Origin: Sporosarcina psychrophila
Lineage (GTDB): Bacteria; Bacillota; Bacilli; Bacillales_A; Planococcaceae
Reading direction: 5' to 3'
Assembly: GCF_001590685.1 (NCBI RefSeq)
Contig: NZ_CP014616.1
Location: forward strand, 4,463,001 to 4,527,000
DNA: 64,000 bases
Position numbers and translations under genes: made by a program
Shown: positions 34,738 to 42,792 of the stretch, piece by piece
Numbering within the stretch: position 1 is the first letter of the stretch
Layout: every line of letters begins with the position of its first letter
The notes under the pieces: model-generated
The model's input: the letters and a program-made list of their open reading frames with translations, nothing else
Databases searched by the model: none
What the model was told of the DNA's origin: nothing

Positions 34738-35883
34738 TTACACCTGACCAAGTGTCTGCTCTTCGCTTTCTCCCCAAATGGAATCATAAACGATATCCAC
34801 AAGGTTCGTTCTTGTAATCAAGCCGACCAAACGCCGATCTTCATCGACAACAGCTACGTATTTTAATCCACGTATAAGAATATTTCGCGTTGCTTCACGA
34901 AGAAGCGTATCTTCCTGAACGACGGTCAATTCCGTAGACATGACTTCCTTGACCTGCGTTTCCATATTGCGGCCCCTGTCTATCATCTCGACATTGAGCA
35001 GACCTTTCAGTACATTGTTTTCATCAACGACAAGTAGCGAATCCACACGGCGCTCACGCATAAGCTGAACTGCTTGAGACAGTGTCCCTTCCGTTTTGAA
35101 GGAGACGGGGTTCGGGTTCATAATTTGTCCCACCGTCTGTATACGTTGTTGAGCTTGCAAAAGACGGTCTTTACCGATGAAATCCTCTACGAATTCATTG
35201 GCCGGATCTCTTAAAATTTCGTCTGGAGTTCCCATTTGAACAATTTTTCCGTCTTTCATAATTACAATGCGATCTGCGAGCTTAATTGCTTCATCCATAT
35301 CGTGCGTGACAAAAATAATTGTTTTACCAAGTGTCCTTTGAAGATGTTTGAATTCCGCCTGTAACGAATCGCGGGTAATCGGATCTAGCGCACCAAAAGG
35401 CTCGTCCATAAGGATAAGGGGAGGATCAGCAGCTAATGCACGAAGTACACCGATACGCTGTTGCTGACCTCCACTTAGTTCATGGGGGTAGCGATCAAGG
35501 AATTCTTTAGGCATATTGACAAGTTCGATTAACTCATCAGCCTTATTGTTTCGCTCATCAACCGACTTCTTCATAAGCCGCGGGACAAGTGCAATATTTT
35601 CTCGAATGGTCATGTGGGGGAAGAGACCAATTTGTTGAATGACATAGCCAATTGAACGTCGCAATTGCACGATGTTCTTTTCCATAATATTTTCTCCATT
35701 GATCAATATTTTACCCTCTGTGGGTTTAACTAATCGATTGATCATCTTCATAGTTGTCGTCTTTCCACAACCACTCGGACCGATAAAGACGATAAATTCA
35801 CCTGCATTGATATGTAAATCTAAGTTATCTACAGCTTTTTTACCTCCAGCATAAATCTTTGACACATTTTTAAATTCAAGCAC
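34738..35883 (-). CDS. opuCA: osmoprotectant ABC ATPase OpuCA with tandem CBS domains
   Basis: A 381-residue ATPase. Walker A GPSGCGKTTT, signature LSGGQQQRIGVLRAL, Walker B LILMDEPFGALDP. The C-terminal 130 residues are two CBS domains (IMNPNPVSFKTEGTLSQAVQLM, VKEVMSTELTVVQEDTLLREA), the ionic-strength sensor of this family. The start is GTG 35883 behind GGGGGCGA. It leads the operon opuCA-CB-CC-CD and has a sigma-B-like promoter upstream. Confidence 0.92.
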   Translation of the reverse strand: MLEFKNVSKIYAGGKKAVDNLDLHINAGEFIVFIGPSGCGKTTTMKMINRLVKPTEGKILINGENIMEKNIVQLRRSIGYVIQQIGLFPHMTIRENIALVPRLMKKSVDERNNKADELIELVNMPKEFLDRYPHELSGGQQQRIGVLRALAADPPLILMDEPFGALDPITRDSLQAEFKHLQRTLGKTIIFVTHDMDEAIKLADRIVIMKDGKIVQMGTPDEILRDPANEFVEDFIGKDRLLQAQQRIQTVGQIMNPNPVSFKTEGTLSQAVQLMRERRVDSLLVVDENNVLKGLLNVEMIDRGRNMETQVKEVMSTELTVVQEDTLLREATRNILIRGLKYVAVVDEDRRLVGLITRTNLVDIVYDSIWGESEEQTLGQV

Positions 35884-35956
35884 ACATTTCGCCCCCTATG
35901 ATTAAACTGTTCAACCATCTTTATACTTTTTCTGAGCAGATACCTATTTCTATGGG

Positions 35957-35982
35957 CTACCCTTTTTCATCACTTTTCAAAC
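35957..35982 (-). promoter_or_regulatory. sigma-B-like promoter of opuC operon
   Basis: Read on the minus strand: GTTTGA at 35982-35977, 14 nt, GGGTAG at 35962-35957. It fits general-stress control of osmoprotectant uptake. Confidence 0.55.
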
Positions 35983-35999
35983 ATGATTATGACGGTTTG

Positions 36000-36026
36000 T
36001 TAATATCTCTCAATTATCACCGATAT
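36000..36026 (+). promoter_or_regulatory. sigma-D (SigD) promoter of flagellin-like gene
   Basis: TTAA at 36000-36003, 15 nt, ACCGATAT at 36019-36026; consensus TAAA-N15-GCCGATAT. Two mismatches in 12 positions. Confidence 0.65.
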
Positions 36027-36050
36027 AACATTTAAAGAGGAGGTTGTGCC

Positions 36051-36866
36051 ATGCTTGGAATATGGCAGGCGACAGGAATGAATGTCATCCGCAATATGAC
36101 TATGCAAAACAATCAAGTAATGCGGTCGATGGAGCGATTGTCTTCAGGTATGCGCATAAACAGAGCTGCAGATGATCCAGCAGGCCTTGCAATTTCAGAG
36201 AAAATGCGTGCGCAAATCCGAGGTCTATCGATGGCGGGACGCAACATCCAAGACGGTATTTCCCTATTCCAAACAGCTGAAGGTGCTTTAAATGAAACAC
36301 ACGCTATACTGCAACGGATGCGTGAACTAAGCGTACAGGCTGCCAATGGAACAGTGACAGATTCCGATCGTGAAGCCCTCTCTCTAGAATTTGTAGAACT
36401 AAAAAAGGAAATCACTCGTATTTCAAAAGATACAGAGTTCAATACATTGCCACTGTTAGACGGTTCACGCTCTTCCTTGAAGATTCAAGCTGGGGCGAAT
36501 GCCGGCCAATCAATTGAATTTTTCATTGGTGATATGAGTGCAGAGACAATCGGTTTGTCTGACGCATCGATTTCAACCCAATCCAAGGCCAATGATGCAA
36601 TTGGATTACTCGACAATGCAATTAAAAACGTATCCTCAGAACGCTCTAGAATAGGTGCCTATACAAACCGGCTTGAACATGCTTACAACAATACACTCGT
36701 CATGGAAGAAAACTTAATCGCAGCCGAATCCCGCATAAGAGATGTCGACATCGCAAAGGAAATGATGGCACTCACGAAAGCAAACATTCTACTTCAGGCC
36801 GGTCAATACGTACTCGCTATGCACATGCAACAAGCCCAGTCCGTACTACAGCTATTAAAACAATAA
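36051..36866 (+). CDS. solitary flagellin paralogue
   Basis: A 271-residue flagellin. The D0/D1 N-terminal helix has MERLSSGMRINRAADDPAGLAISEKMRAQIRGL; the C-terminal helix has IRDVDIAKEMMALTKANILLQAGQYVLAMHMQQAQSVLQLL. The extreme N-terminus (MLGIWQATGMNVIRNM) differs from the usual MRINHNIxALNT, and the central variable part is short. GAGGAGG precedes ATG 36051. No other flagellar gene is nearby, so this is an orphan copy, perhaps a minor or alternative filament protein, driven by a SigD promoter. Confidence 0.88.
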   Translation: MLGIWQATGMNVIRNMTMQNNQVMRSMERLSSGMRINRAADDPAGLAISEKMRAQIRGLSMAGRNIQDGISLFQTAEGALNETHAILQRMRELSVQAANGTVTDSDREALSLEFVELKKEITRISKDTEFNTLPLLDGSRSSLKIQAGANAGQSIEFFIGDMSAETIGLSDASISTQSKANDAIGLLDNAIKNVSSERSRIGAYTNRLEHAYNNTLVMEENLIAAESRIRDVDIAKEMMALTKANILLQAGQYVLAMHMQQAQSVLQLLKQ

Positions 36867-36910
36867 AAAGGCAATCGTGTTGTCTTATCGACATGCACAA
36901 TTGCCTTTTT
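36865..36910. terminator. bidirectional terminator
   Basis: AAAAAGGCAATCGTG and CACAATTGCCTTTTT around a longer loop; it serves the flagellin gene and the convergent hypothetical gene. Confidence 0.8.
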
Positions 36911-37313
36911 ATGTGTATAAACCATCAAATCCAAGTATAGGAACCCGATCTTCCTCAATTACAATATCTTCAAGAAGTATTTCTATTATGTATTGAAATT
37001 CCCCATAAGGACGCACTTCGATCCGTTCTTTGACAAATGGATTGTTTGTTACCAATGCAACTTTCCCAGTCTTTTCATCATATCCTTCTACTGCAAAACG
37101 GTAGCCTTCAATCATCCCATATGGAATGACTTCATACGCATCCTCTAATTCCTCGACGGAAATAGTCTTAATATAAACATGGTTAGATCCATTCTTCACG
37201 AACCCGTTTTTCAAGTCTAAAGGATCCGCCGATTGCAAATAGTATTGTCGTTGATAAGAAGCCAGTTCAAATTCCCTTTTATCCCATAAAGCAAATCGAC
37301 CTTTTCTAATCAT
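36909..37313 (-). CDS. hypothetical protein, paralogue of 27800-28207
   Basis: A 134-residue protein (MIRKGRFALWDKREFELASYQRQYYL, GYRFAVEGYDEKTGKVALVTNNPFVKE, EEDRVPILGFDGLYT). ATG 37313 has GGGAGGAG upstream; the five-residue extension to 37328 covers that site. It is divergent from a csbD gene. Function unknown. Confidence 0.65.
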   Translation of the reverse strand: MIRKGRFALWDKREFELASYQRQYYLQSADPLDLKNGFVKNGSNHVYIKTISVEELEDAYEVIPYGMIEGYRFAVEGYDEKTGKVALVTNNPFVKERIEVRPYGEFQYIIEILLEDIVIEEDRVPILGFDGLYT

Positions 37314-37464
37314 CCCATCTCCTCCCACTATTTTGTATCTACCTATATTATATGTAATATATCGAAGGTTGGGTACATAAGTTTAGTCACCTTTTTATAC
37401 AATAAATTAGACCTTTTGAACCTATTCTGAACAAATACCATTGAGTATTATTTTTTTCTCCCAT

Positions 37465-37490
37465 GTTTAATGTTTTTTCATGCAGGGTAT
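37465..37490 (+). promoter_or_regulatory. sigma-B promoter of csbD
   Basis: GTTTAA at 37465-37470, 14 nt, GGGTAT at 37485-37490: an exact match to the sigma-B consensus at both elements. Confidence 0.8.
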
Positions 37491-37525
37491 CTATTACCTA
37501 ACAAGAATAAAAAGGAGGCTTTACA

Positions 37526-37720
37526 ATGACAAACGGTAGTTTCTCAGACAAAGTCAAAGGGACAGTAAACAAAGTGAAAGGTGAAACAAAGGATCAGATA
37601 GGCAATGCCACAAATGATCCTTCACTACAAGCTGAAGGTAAGTTTGATAAGTTAAAAGGCGAAGCGCAAAAGAAAATCGGAGAACTAAAAGATAAAGTTT
37701 CCGATAATAACAATCGATAA
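37526..37720 (+). CDS. csbD: CsbD general stress protein
   Basis: A 64-residue hydrophilic protein of normal CsbD length: FSDKVKGTVNKVKGETKDQIG, NDPSLQAEGKFDKLKGEAQKKIGELKDK. AAGGAGG precedes the ATG. The exact sigma-B promoter upstream fits the known regulation of csbD in Bacillus. Biochemical role unknown. Confidence 0.9.
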   Translation: MTNGSFSDKVKGTVNKVKGETKDQIGNATNDPSLQAEGKFDKLKGEAQKKIGELKDKVSDNNNR

Positions 37721-37832
37721 TCTTTAAAAAGTAAGTCATCTATCAAACAGTGATAGCTATAAGTCCATACCTGTTAAGAAATTGGAATAAGTGTATCAAT
37801 ATGCATCATTCTTTTGATTATATGACTGTATG

Positions 37833-37864
37833 TCCCCCTTTTTTAGACGGAGGGGGCTTTTTAA
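37833..37864 (+). terminator. terminator after csbD
   Basis: CCCCCT, loop, AGGGGGC then TTTTTAA. Confidence 0.65.
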
Positions 37865-37937
37865 TTTGTTGAGGTAGTGTGAAATTATTAAGGCGTGAAT
37901 GTAAATTTTGCGAAACTAATAGGGTAACCGTAATAAC

Positions 37938-38021
37938 AACTATTTAAGTTGAAATAAAGATCCCCTTGTAAGGCGCCTCCGCTTAGTTTATTTAGGTATT
38001 CATTTGTTCAACATATATATA
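37938..38021. repeat. family A repeat, short form
   Basis: Begins ACTATTTAAGTTGAAATAAAG and ends CATTTGTTCAACATATATA; about 84 nt with GGCGCCTCCGCTTAG inside. It is a minimal version of the elements at 11298 and 28335. Confidence 0.65.
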
Positions 38022-38028
38022 AATAGTA

Positions 38029-38056
38029 CGGCTGTTTGCAATGGGTAAACAGCCGT
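38029..38056 (-). terminator. terminator of GSP17M-like gene
   Basis: ACGGCTGTTT, 9-nt loop, AAACAGCCGT. Confidence 0.75.
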
Positions 38057-38066
38057 CTTCTGCCAC

Positions 38067-38522
38067 TCATAAGTTTCTTGTATTGAGGCGTGGGACCGTA
38101 CCGTCATTATCGATCATTTGTTGGTTTCCACCCTGACCATCCAATGGTTCTCCGCTCAGGCCACGTTCTGTACTACTATCCATCTCATCCAGTGCCTTAC
38201 TTTTAACGAATAGAGCAACGCCACCATTTTTAACTTCATTGTAATAGCCCCTTGATTGCTGTTCTGAAAACCCCATGCGTGAAAAAGCATTCAGAATGGG
38301 TTCTTCACCGCCCAAAAACAGTTTAAAACGATCTAACCAATTATCATCTGCTGTACCGAGGAGTTCGGCATCGGTCTGTCCCCGAAGCATTGAAATATTA
38401 TCTTCTTCATTGGTAACAACATACATATCACTTTCATCATAGCCTTGCACTTTCAATTCTGTAATTTTATATAAAACTGTATCAATGGAATGAAATGTAC
38501 CGATATACTTCTTGTTTTCCAT
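38067..38522 (-). CDS. general stress protein 17M-like (YflT domain) protein
   Basis: A 151-residue protein. ATG 38522 follows AAGGAGG; the long upstream frame to 38810 is spurious. The N-terminus (KKYIGTFHSIDTVLYKITELKVQGYDESDMYVVT) and the FLGGEEPILNAFSRMGFSEQQSRGYYNEVKNGGVALFV segment match the YflT domain. The last 40 residues are polar and Gly/Asp-rich. Such proteins are stress-induced in Bacillus; a sigma-B-like promoter lies upstream. Confidence 0.8.
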   Translation of the reverse strand: MENKKYIGTFHSIDTVLYKITELKVQGYDESDMYVVTNEEDNISMLRGQTDAELLGTADDNWLDRFKLFLGGEEPILNAFSRMGFSEQQSRGYYNEVKNGGVALFVKSKALDEMDSSTERGLSGEPLDGQGGNQQMIDNDGTVPRLNTRNL

Positions 38523-38568
38523 TTTACAAAATTCCTCCTTTTCGATGATATTGCCTTTGTTTCTTATT

Positions 38569-38593
38569 GTACCCGTCCAAACCATTAAGAAAC
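38569..38593 (-). promoter_or_regulatory. sigma-B-like promoter of GSP17M-like gene
   Basis: On the minus strand GTTTCT (38593-38588), 13 nt, GGGTAC (38574-38569). Confidence 0.55.
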
Positions 38594-38699
38594 GCACTGC
38601 TCCATCAAATCGGATGTTTAGTTTCTGTAAAAGAGTGAATAACATAAGGACAAGAGAATATTCCACGGCAAACTCGAAGATGAAAGGAGTCTGTTTTTG

Positions 38700-38948
38700 A
38701 TGACTAACAAAAAAGTATTTACTGAACGTGACCGAAAGGATGCTGAAGGACCATACATGGATAATCCCGAAAACCTCCGAACTGATAAGGAAAGCATTTA
38801 CGATATGCATGAAGATATGAAGACTGTCGACTCTATTCCTCTGGAAGATTTAAAATTGGAAGAACGGGAAGAGAAACATCATCACGATTCCAAAAGTAAT
38901 TCATCCAGCGAAGAGAAATTCCGCGGCTCTGGACTTAAAAAACAGTAA
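38700..38948 (+). CDS. 82-residue hydrophilic acidic protein
   Basis: Begins MTNKKVFTERDRKDAEGPYMDN; rich in Glu, Asp, Lys and Ser, with HHHD near the C-terminus. It has no hydrophobic core and is probably disordered. AAAGGAG ten bases before ATG 38700 and a strong terminator support it as a gene. Its place among csbD and GSP17M-like genes suggests a stress role. No family recognised. Confidence 0.6.
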   Translation: MTNKKVFTERDRKDAEGPYMDNPENLRTDKESIYDMHEDMKTVDSIPLEDLKLEEREEKHHHDSKSNSSSEEKFRGSGLKKQ

Positions 38949-38992
38949 AAAACTGTACCCCATTCATATAATGTGATTGGGGTACAGTTTTG
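38948..38992 (+). terminator. terminator
   Basis: AAAACTGTACCCCA, 14-nt loop, TTGGGGTACAGTTTT. Confidence 0.85.
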
Positions 38993-39235
38993 GTTTATGG
39001 ACAATCGCCTACGTAATAATAGCTGTTTCATTCCCCCGGAAAAAGTATCCGTCTTTTCGTTCATCGCTTCTCCTAGACCGACAAATTCCTATGTATTTTT
39101 TGCTTGCCTTATGACACCTGCTTAGCCACGCAACCATTTCTGTAAATTCAAATGCAGATAGCCGAGGAATACTTGAGAGTTCAACCGTTAATTTCACAAT
39201 TTTTCTATTTGTTAATGGTAAATATAGTATAGCAA
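38992..39235 (-). pseudogene. decayed fragment of YxlF-like ATPase and upstream region
   Basis: From GGTTTATGGACAATCGCCT (38991) on, the DNA follows the yxlF-like gene at about 31282-31470: the FSGGMKQ region, an AMNKKTGTFSGG-like stretch (NEKTDTFSGGMKQ) and SAFEFTEMVAWLS. Frames are broken and pieces are missing. Beyond 39200 it also matches the leader of the yxlE-like gene (TTAATGGTAAAT). It is the remnant of a second yxlEFG-type operon. Confidence 0.75.
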
Positions 39236-39240
39236 TTTCA

Positions 39241-39345
39241 CACGTGTGTTGATTAACCAGTAAAGTACTGCTTATTTTTGTGATGAAACACTAAGCACTC
39301 TATGTACAGGTGCTTTTGAATTACTTTGGATTGAAAGTTCAACGC
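39241..39345. repeat. family B repeat, partial copy
   Basis: Starts with the family B end CACGTGTGTTGATTAACC and carries TTGAATTACTTTGGATTGAA as in the copies at 45132 and 47129. The second end is missing. Confidence 0.65.
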
Positions 39346-39392
39346 AAAAAAACGGCAACAAAAATCGTTACCGTCAATGTACTTCAAAATTA

Positions 39393-40100
39393 TTAATGTC
39401 CTAGATAAGCCTTTTTTATCGTATCATCTTGCAGCAGCTCTTTCGCGTTACCACTCGCGACCACTTTACCTGTCTCAAGCACATAGCCATAGTCCGCAAC
39501 TTTTAAAGCCTGACGTGCATTTTGTTCAACCAGCAAAACAGTCGTTCCTGCTTCATTAATCTCTTTAATTATTTTAAAGATATCTGCAACGATTAATGGG
39601 GCCAGTCCCATCGATGGTTCATCAAGTAAAAGTAACTTGGGCTTAGACATAATTACTCGCGCAATCGCCAGCATTTGTTGTTGGCCGCCTGAAAGTGTAC
39701 CTCCTAGCTGAGATTGTCTTTCCCTCAGTATTGGAAATCGATCCATCGCCTTTTCAAAATCAGCATTCACTTCAGCGTCATTTCGATGATACGCTCCCAT
39801 TTCTAAGTTTTCTAAAACGGTCATGGAAGCTAAAATACCTCGTCCTTCTGGAACTAAAGCTAACCCTTTTCTTAAAAGCTGATCAGGTCGTTGTCCAGTT
39901 ACATCCTTACCCAAATAATGAATACTACCTTCTTTCGGTTTCAATAAACCTGCAATCGTATTCATCATCGTTGTTTTCCCCGCACCGTTTGCACCGAGGA
40001 TGGTTACTATCGTCCCCTCCTCAACCGTTACATCAACGCTTTTCAATGCCTGAATCTTATCGTAAAAAGTACTGACATTCTGTAGTTTAAGCAAGCTCAT
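39393..40100 (-). CDS. livF: branched-chain amino acid ABC ATPase LivF
   Basis: A 235-residue ATPase. ATG 40100 follows GAGGAGGAAG and overlaps livG by 14 nt. Walker A GANGAGKTT, LVPEGRGILASMTVLENLEMGAY, signature LSGGQQQMLAIARVIM and LLLDEPSMGLAPLIV are LivF hallmarks. It ends the operon. Confidence 0.92.
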   Translation of the reverse strand: MSLLKLQNVSTFYDKIQALKSVDVTVEEGTIVTILGANGAGKTTMMNTIAGLLKPKEGSIHYLGKDVTGQRPDQLLRKGLALVPEGRGILASMTVLENLEMGAYHRNDAEVNADFEKAMDRFPILRERQSQLGGTLSGGQQQMLAIARVIMSKPKLLLLDEPSMGLAPLIVADIFKIIKEINEAGTTVLLVEQNARQALKVADYGYVLETGKVVASGNAKELLQDDTIKKAYLGH

Positions 40101-40860
40101 CTTCCTCCTCAACCCCGAGGTAGGCTTCAATTACTTCTTTATTGTTTTGAATACTGCTCGGTGTACCTTCCGCAATTTTCTTTCCAAAGTTCAATACCAC
40201 AATACGGCTACAAATCCGCATAACAAGTGGCATATCATGTTCAATTAATAAAATAGTTATATTTAGCGCTTGAATTTTCTTGATCAAATCAAACAAATCA
40301 TTTGTCTCTTTTTCATTCATTCCAGCAGCTGGCTCGTCAAGAAGCAATAATTTAGGTCGACTTGCCAAAGCTCTTGCAATTTCTAATCTACGTTGTTGAC
40401 CGTAAGCAAGGTTTTTCGCAATCGTTTGACTGTATTCTGACAATCCAACAATTTCTAGAATCTCATCCGAGCTTTTCAGAACATTTTCCTCTTCTTGCTT
40501 TTGATATTTCGTCCGAAACACACTTTGCAAAACACCAGTAGTGAGACGACAGTGATTTCCTACCATTACATTTTCGCGAACAGTTAACTCTGAAAAGAGT
40601 CTGATGTTTTGGAATGTACGACAAATGCCCTGTTTCGTAATTTCATGCGGTTTCAAACCTGCAAGCGACTGTCCTGTAAATTCTATCTCACCAGAACTAG
40701 GAGGAAACATGGCGGTAATCATATTAAACATTGTTGTTTTCCCAGCACCATTTGGCCCTATCAAGCCAAGCACTTCTCCTTGTTCTATTGAAAAAGAAAC
40801 ATCTGTCAATGCTTGAATCCCACCAAAGTTTTTACTTATCTTTTTTATTTCCAGTACCAT
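40087..40860 (-). CDS. livG: branched-chain amino acid ABC ATPase LivG
   Basis: A 257-residue ATPase with KNFGGIQALTDVSF, Walker A GPNGAGKTT, GICRTFQNIRLFSELTVRENVMVG, signature LAYGQQRRLEIARAL and DEPAAGMNEKE. It overlaps livM by 29 nt, with AAGGAGGG before ATG 40860. It pairs with LivF. Confidence 0.93.
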   Translation of the reverse strand: MVLEIKKISKNFGGIQALTDVSFSIEQGEVLGLIGPNGAGKTTMFNMITAMFPPSSGEIEFTGQSLAGLKPHEITKQGICRTFQNIRLFSELTVRENVMVGNHCRLTTGVLQSVFRTKYQKQEEENVLKSSDEILEIVGLSEYSQTIAKNLAYGQQRRLEIARALASRPKLLLLDEPAAGMNEKETNDLFDLIKKIQALNITILLIEHDMPLVMRICSRIVVLNFGKKIAEGTPSSIQNNKEVIEAYLGVEEEDELA

Positions 40861-41812
40861 GTTTTCCCTCCTTCTTCTTTAATCTTGGACGTTTAATCCA
40901 ATTGACGACATTCATATCAATGAGCCCCTGTGGCCGGAACGCCATCATCAATACAAGGAGTGCACCGTAAATCATGAACCGATACTCGCTGATAACACGC
41001 AAAAACTCTGGCATTGTTGAAAGGAAAATAGCACCGAATATCGGTCCCCAAATAACTTCACTTCCTCCAAATATAGCAAAGATCAGAATTTCAACAGCAC
41101 GATGATAATCGAAATCTGATGGACTAATATAAGCCGTTAAATGTGCATATAATGCACCTGCAAATCCAGCAAGTAGCGCTCCTTGACCGAATGCTAGAAT
41201 CTTATAGTATGTAATGTTAATACCCATTGCTTCCGATGCCTCTTCATCCATTTTAATAGAAGCAAATGCACGCCCAATTCTAGAATTACTTTGTCTAATA
41301 AAGAACCAAATAACGCCAAAGCTAATCATCAGTAATACAAGAAAAACTGCTAAACTTATAAATTGGTTATTTTTCAATCCAATCATTTCCGGACTAAAAC
41401 CTAAACTGTTACTAAAACTCAAAATCTCTCGCCCAAGATGAGGGATACCCCGAATCCCAATAGCACCGTTTGTTAAACCTTCCCAATTGATAAACAGTAC
41501 TCGAATGACCTCCCCAAACCCAAGCGTCGCAATCGCAAGATATACGCCTTGTAACCTTAGGGCAGGAAAACCAATTAACACGCCAATAAAACCTGTAAAT
41601 ACAGCTGCAATAATAATACCGAGTATTAGAGGTACATTATAATTAAGCGTTAAAATAGCCGACGTGTATGCACCTATACTCATGAATCCTGCATGCCCCA
41701 GTGACAATTGCCCTGTTCCAAGTGTTATGTAAATACTAACACCAAGGATAATATTCAATAAAATAAAAGTTGCAACTTGCAAATAATATGGGTTTATTAA
41801 TTCGCTTAACAT
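40832..41812 (-). CDS. livM: branched-chain amino acid ABC permease LivM
   Basis: A 326-residue permease, eight or more TM segments. LGTGQLSLGHAGFMSIGAYTSAIL, LQGVYLAIATLGFGEVIR, LTNGAIGIRGIP and the EAA-like SIKMDEEASEAMGINITYYKILAF are family marks. It starts 4 nt after the livH stop. Confidence 0.92.
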   Translation of the reverse strand: MLSELINPYYLQVATFILLNIILGVSIYITLGTGQLSLGHAGFMSIGAYTSAILTLNYNVPLILGIIIAAVFTGFIGVLIGFPALRLQGVYLAIATLGFGEVIRVLFINWEGLTNGAIGIRGIPHLGREILSFSNSLGFSPEMIGLKNNQFISLAVFLVLLMISFGVIWFFIRQSNSRIGRAFASIKMDEEASEAMGINITYYKILAFGQGALLAGFAGALYAHLTAYISPSDFDYHRAVEILIFAIFGGSEVIWGPIFGAIFLSTMPEFLRVISEYRFMIYGALLVLMMAFRPQGLIDMNVVNWIKRPRLKKKEGKHGTGNKKDK

Positions 41813-41816
41813 ATAA

Positions 41817-42701
41817 TCACCCCCTTGATTTCGATGTTGCCGTACCGAAAAGTCCTTGTGGTCTCACAATTAAAATAATGATAATAGCTAAAAACGCTAT
41901 CGCATCACGATAGCCTGAATTTCCATAAGCTACTAAAAACGTTTCAGAAAGCCCTAATATTAACCCGCCCGCCATCGCACCACGAACGTTTCCTAAACCA
42001 CCAAGAATGATAATAGCTAAACCTTTTAATCCGAATGATAAACCCATTTGTGGATTAACTGAGTTGAATGCAATCCCAACTAGAATTCCAGCAATTCCAC
42101 CCATTGCAGATGCAATAATAACTGTTTGTGTAATCATCCTTTTCGTATTAACACCCAGTAGGCTTGCAACAGCTAAATTTTCCGCACTTGCACGTAATGC
42201 CTTGCCTGCCTTTGTTTTCGATAGCCAAAATGTGAGTCCAAACATTAATAGAATCGCAATAATGAAGATAAGAATTTGGACATAATAGACGGTTGTTGAA
42301 CCAATCGTAATGTTCAACTCTGAAAAACTTGTCCGAAATGGATGATTTCCAGCTCCAAAAAAGTGATGAGCAGCATTTTCAAGAAAAATAGATACCCCAA
42401 TCGTACTGATAAGCGGAGCAAGATGGGACACGCCCTCTTTACCTCTCAGTGGTCTTAATGCAAAACGCTCAAGGAAATAACCTAATATACCTGTAACAAT
42501 AATTGCGACCAAAAAGGCCACGTATAATGGTAAACCTAAACTATTCGTTACAATAACGCCCATAAACGCACCAAACATAAAAATTTCCCCATGCCCCATA
42601 TTGACAATGTTAAGGACACCAAACACCAACGTATAACCGAGGGCAACAACAACATAAATACTACCCAATGTAAGACCATTTATTAATTGTTCAATTAGCA
42701 A
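41817..42701 (-). CDS. livH: branched-chain amino acid ABC permease LivH
   Basis: A 294-residue permease: LINGLTLGSIYVVVALGYTLVFGVLNIVNMGHGEIFMFGAF, SKTKAGKALRASAENLAVASLLGVN and GLKGLAIIILGGLGNVRGAMAGG. It follows livJ by 91 nt. Specificity for Leu/Ile/Val is the family default; amides or urea are possible. Confidence 0.92.
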   Translation of the reverse strand: MLIEQLINGLTLGSIYVVVALGYTLVFGVLNIVNMGHGEIFMFGAFMGVIVTNSLGLPLYVAFLVAIIVTGILGYFLERFALRPLRGKEGVSHLAPLISTIGVSIFLENAAHHFFGAGNHPFRTSFSELNITIGSTTVYYVQILIFIIAILLMFGLTFWLSKTKAGKALRASAENLAVASLLGVNTKRMITQTVIIASAMGGIAGILVGIAFNSVNPQMGLSFGLKGLAIIILGGLGNVRGAMAGGLILGLSETFLVAYGNSGYRDAIAFLAIIIILIVRPQGLFGTATSKSRG

Positions 42702-42792
42702 TGTGCACCCTCCTTATCCATTCTCAACTTTTTTAAATAGTCAAATAGAAATGCAATCAGGCTGCAAACATCTCAACCTGATTGCCAATCAT

